Source: Alphaproteobacteria bacterium
Lineage (GTDB): Bacteria; Pseudomonadota; Alphaproteobacteria; Caulobacterales; Hyphomonadaceae
Length of the DNA stretch: 64,000 bases
Assembly: GCA_018222605.1 (NCBI GenBank)
Contig: JAAEZZ010000004.1
Coordinates: 124,001-188,000, forward strand
Direction of reading: 5' to 3'
The notes under the pieces are model-generated. The model saw only the letters and a list, made by a program, of their open reading frames with translations, was not told where the DNA came from and did not search any database. Below, one piece after another: positions 62,538 through 64,000 of this stretch. Within the stretch, counting starts at the first letter, position 1. Each line of letters opens with the position of its first letter. A program made the position numbers and the translations under genes.

Positions 62538-63575
62538 TCAGTGCGCAATGCTGAGGGAGAGGGCGCCAAATTGCTGGGGGCCGTCCTGATAGGCAAATTG
62601 CTCGGTCCGGTTCACCCAGGTAAAGGCCAGCTGCACATCGCGGTAATGCACCGCCACACCTGCCTGAAGGTCTCCCACAAGGGAGCGGCGATCATCAACC
62701 CGGGCAGAGTCCCGCCACAGATTGCCATCCAGGAACATGTCACGCGCAATGGCCCGCCCATCAACGCCGATGAAGAAATAACTGCCCCAGGGGTCTTCCT
62801 TCGTCCCCGGAATGAACTCACCTGCCCCGGCCAATGCAGGGCGGATGCGCGGCGGGCCAAACCCGGAATCCAGATCCCAGCCGATCCGCGCGGTCATGCC
62901 TGTGTTCGCATAGGTACGAACATTGCCGAGCGCAAACCCGGCATGACCGGCAAAGTCTGCTTCCAGTCCGAATAGCAGCTGTACCTTTTCCAGCCGCTGC
63001 AAACGCTGGGCGATAATCTCGATTCCCGGCTCATCCTTCAGCTGATGGTCCCAGCCCTGCGCGCCGGGAATGCCGAGCATGCCGTGCCAGTTATTCTGAA
63101 CGAACTCTCCGCCGGCAGACGGCCCGACAATCCCCAGATTGACTTGCAGCGTATCCTGCAGAGCCTTCTCGACATCCGCTGCCGCGATGGTGGATGAAAA
63201 AGACAACCAGCCTGCATAGGGCCGGTCCTGAGGGTTCGGCGTGCTGAGGGTGATGTCTTCCGGCGTAAAGATCGCGTGCGACAGGCCAAAGCCCTGACGC
63301 AGCTTGGTGCGCTCCACATCCACCCATGGCAGGCGCTCCGCCACCCATTTCAGGCCTGGATGTACCCGGTCGGCTGCAGAGACATGCTCAATACGAATGC
63401 CATTGGAATAATTGCGGTCCGTTCCTGAGCCGAACATGTCGTTCTCTGAGGTCAGCGACCAGACGCCTGGCTCACGTGCAGCCACAGGCCCATAGCCTGT
63501 ATCTTGGGCAAAAGCACCTGGCGCATTAAAAAAGGCCGCGATGATCGCGGCCAGAAGAAAGAATCGAGCCTGCAT
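62538..63575 (-). CDS. LpxR-like lipid A deacylase (DUF2219 family)
   Basis: 345 residues with a signal peptide (1-23). The active-site pattern of LpxR is present: SENDMFGSGTDRNYSNG near residue 43 (Asn-Asp pair and Ser), TPEDITL and DRPYAGW near 107-122, then NNWHGMLG near 161 (His) and WDHQLKDEPGIE near 175 (Glu). LpxR is an outer-membrane barrel that removes the 3'-acyloxyacyl chains of lipid A. It is 17 bases downstream of a second gene of the same kind. Confidence 0.85.
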   Translation of the reverse strand: MQARFFLLAAIIAAFFNAPGAFAQDTGYGPVAAREPGVWSLTSENDMFGSGTDRNYSNGIRIEHVSAADRVHPGLKWVAERLPWVDVERTKLRQGFGLSHAIFTPEDITLSTPNPQDRPYAGWLSFSSTIAAADVEKALQDTLQVNLGIVGPSAGGEFVQNNWHGMLGIPGAQGWDHQLKDEPGIEIIAQRLQRLEKVQLLFGLEADFAGHAGFALGNVRTYANTGMTARIGWDLDSGFGPPRIRPALAGAGEFIPGTKEDPWGSYFFIGVDGRAIARDMFLDGNLWRDSARVDDRRSLVGDLQAGVAVHYRDVQLAFTWVNRTEQFAYQDGPQQFGALSLSIAH

Positions 63576-63592
63576 CAGCAGCTAAATACCAC

Positions 63593-64000
63593 TCACCGAC
63601 GCATGGTGAAACTAACACCTGCGAAATCTTCAGTTTCGCTGATGCTGATATTGCGATCAGAATATTTCATTTCGCGGCGAATATAGCTGAGCGAAAGCTC
63701 CCCGCCTGCGCGCTGGACAGCAAAGCCGGCCTGCAGGTCACCAACGGTGACCTGATCCGTCAGGGCCATATCACCAAGGCTTGGACGGAAGCCACTTTCA
63801 TCAGCGTCCCAGACCAGCGCTTCGCCATCGGCACCAGCGAAAATGTACCAACCCTTAGGCTGCCCGCTGCCCTTGGACATAAGATCAAAGTTCTGGCCGA
63901 TACGCACTTCACCACCGACGCGGCGGGTGAGAATATCGCCTTCTTCCCGAACAGCGATGCGCGGAGCGACTCCGACGTCGAAGGTCAGGCCAGTAACTTC
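63593..64000 (-). CDS. Second LpxR/DUF2219-like protein, C-terminal part
   Basis: The frame runs off the window end, so only the last 135 codons are seen. The segment VRIGQNFDLMSKG, then YIFAGADGEALVWDAD and TVGDLQAGFAVQRAGGELSLSYIRR match the end of DUF2219/LpxR barrels, including the closing strands in its neighbour (VGDLQAGVAVHYRDVQLAF). It ends in TMRR. The catalytic half lies outside the window, so activity cannot be judged. It is upstream of, and probably co-transcribed with, the first LpxR-like gene. Confidence 0.75.
   Translation of the reverse strand, partial: EVTGLTFDVGVAPRIAVREEGDILTRRVGGEVRIGQNFDLMSKGSGQPKGWYIFAGADGEALVWDADESGFRPSLGDMALTDQVTVGDLQAGFAVQRAGGELSLSYIRREMKYSDRNISISETEDFAGVSFTMRR

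Noticed and set aside
1-64000. tRNA, rRNA, CRISPR arrays, insertion sequences and prophage
   Set aside because: No T-loop GGTTCGA-type motif with a matching cloverleaf, no regular direct repeats, no transposase or integrase, and no phage structural genes were seen in the gaps or the frames.

Overview
The window reads as chromosomal DNA of a marine or aquatic alphaproteobacterium, most likely of the Hyphomonadaceae/Caulobacterales type. The composition is moderately GC-rich, the gene blocks glnD-murJ-trpS, nfu-tsaB-rimI-fur and rmuC-def-fmt-truA follow alphaproteobacterial order, and families such as UrcA, DUF1489 and DUF2207/LemA, together with a CtrA-like TTAA-N7-TTAA site, fit that group. 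About 64 protein genes are supported. I saw no rRNA, tRNA, insertion sequence, prophage or CRISPR array, and no clear pseudogene. The assignment to a lineage is inference; no 16S gene is present.

Layout. 1-5.7 kb: end of an enoyl-CoA hydratase gene, a LemA/DUF2207 membrane pair, an acetyltransferase, a TetA-like exporter, a small glycine-rich protein and a GmhB-like phosphatase. 5.9-8.7 kb: a collagen-like lipoprotein followed at once by a TpsB (FhaC/ShlB-type) outer-membrane transporter; this is the most unusual module. 8.8-14.6 kb: thiolase, BenE-type transporter, a thioredoxin/DUF1131-like lipoprotein and a 606-residue acidic protein. 14.7-18.8 kb: TrkH, a leucine-dehydrogenase-type enzyme, a universal stress protein and its small partner. 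18.9-22.6 kb: DUF3604 - parvulin isomerase - HupE/UreJ operon. 22.6-25.6 kb: tryptophan catabolism (kynureninase, TauE-type exporter, and a divergent hydrolase that could be the formamidase).

25.6-38.2 kb (minus strand): the long housekeeping block glnD-murJ-trpS-(PCuAC, DUF2333-like)-nfu-rutE-tsaB-rimI-(dienelactone hydrolase)-fur. 38.2-43.5 kb: an Lrp-type regulator divergent from methionine gamma-lyase, an acyl-CoA dehydrogenase/EthD pair, and truA. 43.5-51.2 kb: GNAT, fmt, a 53-codon gene missed by size filters, def, rmuC, a lipoprotein, a glycosyltransferase, ybaB, dnaX and a tyrosine phosphatase. 51.4-57.6 kb: SYLF lipoprotein, GNAT, amn, UrcA, GAF-EAL phosphodiesterase, PRC-barrel protein, and nrdB with NrdR boxes. 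57.9-64 kb: a secreted hydrolase, a secreted alkylsulfatase, a YciI/ECF42 sigma pair, and two tandem LpxR/DUF2219 outer-membrane proteins, the second cut by the window end.

How the genes work together: much of the window is core translation, nitrogen and nucleotide machinery (trpS, fmt, def, truA, tsaB, rimI, glnD, nrdB, amn). Around it lie amino-acid and fatty-acid catabolism (thiolase, LeuDH, kynU, megL, acyl-CoA dehydrogenase) and a notable share of envelope proteins: at least seven predicted lipoproteins, TpsB, LpxR-like proteins, HupE, TrkH and MurJ. All functional calls rest on motif recognition by eye; no database search was run.
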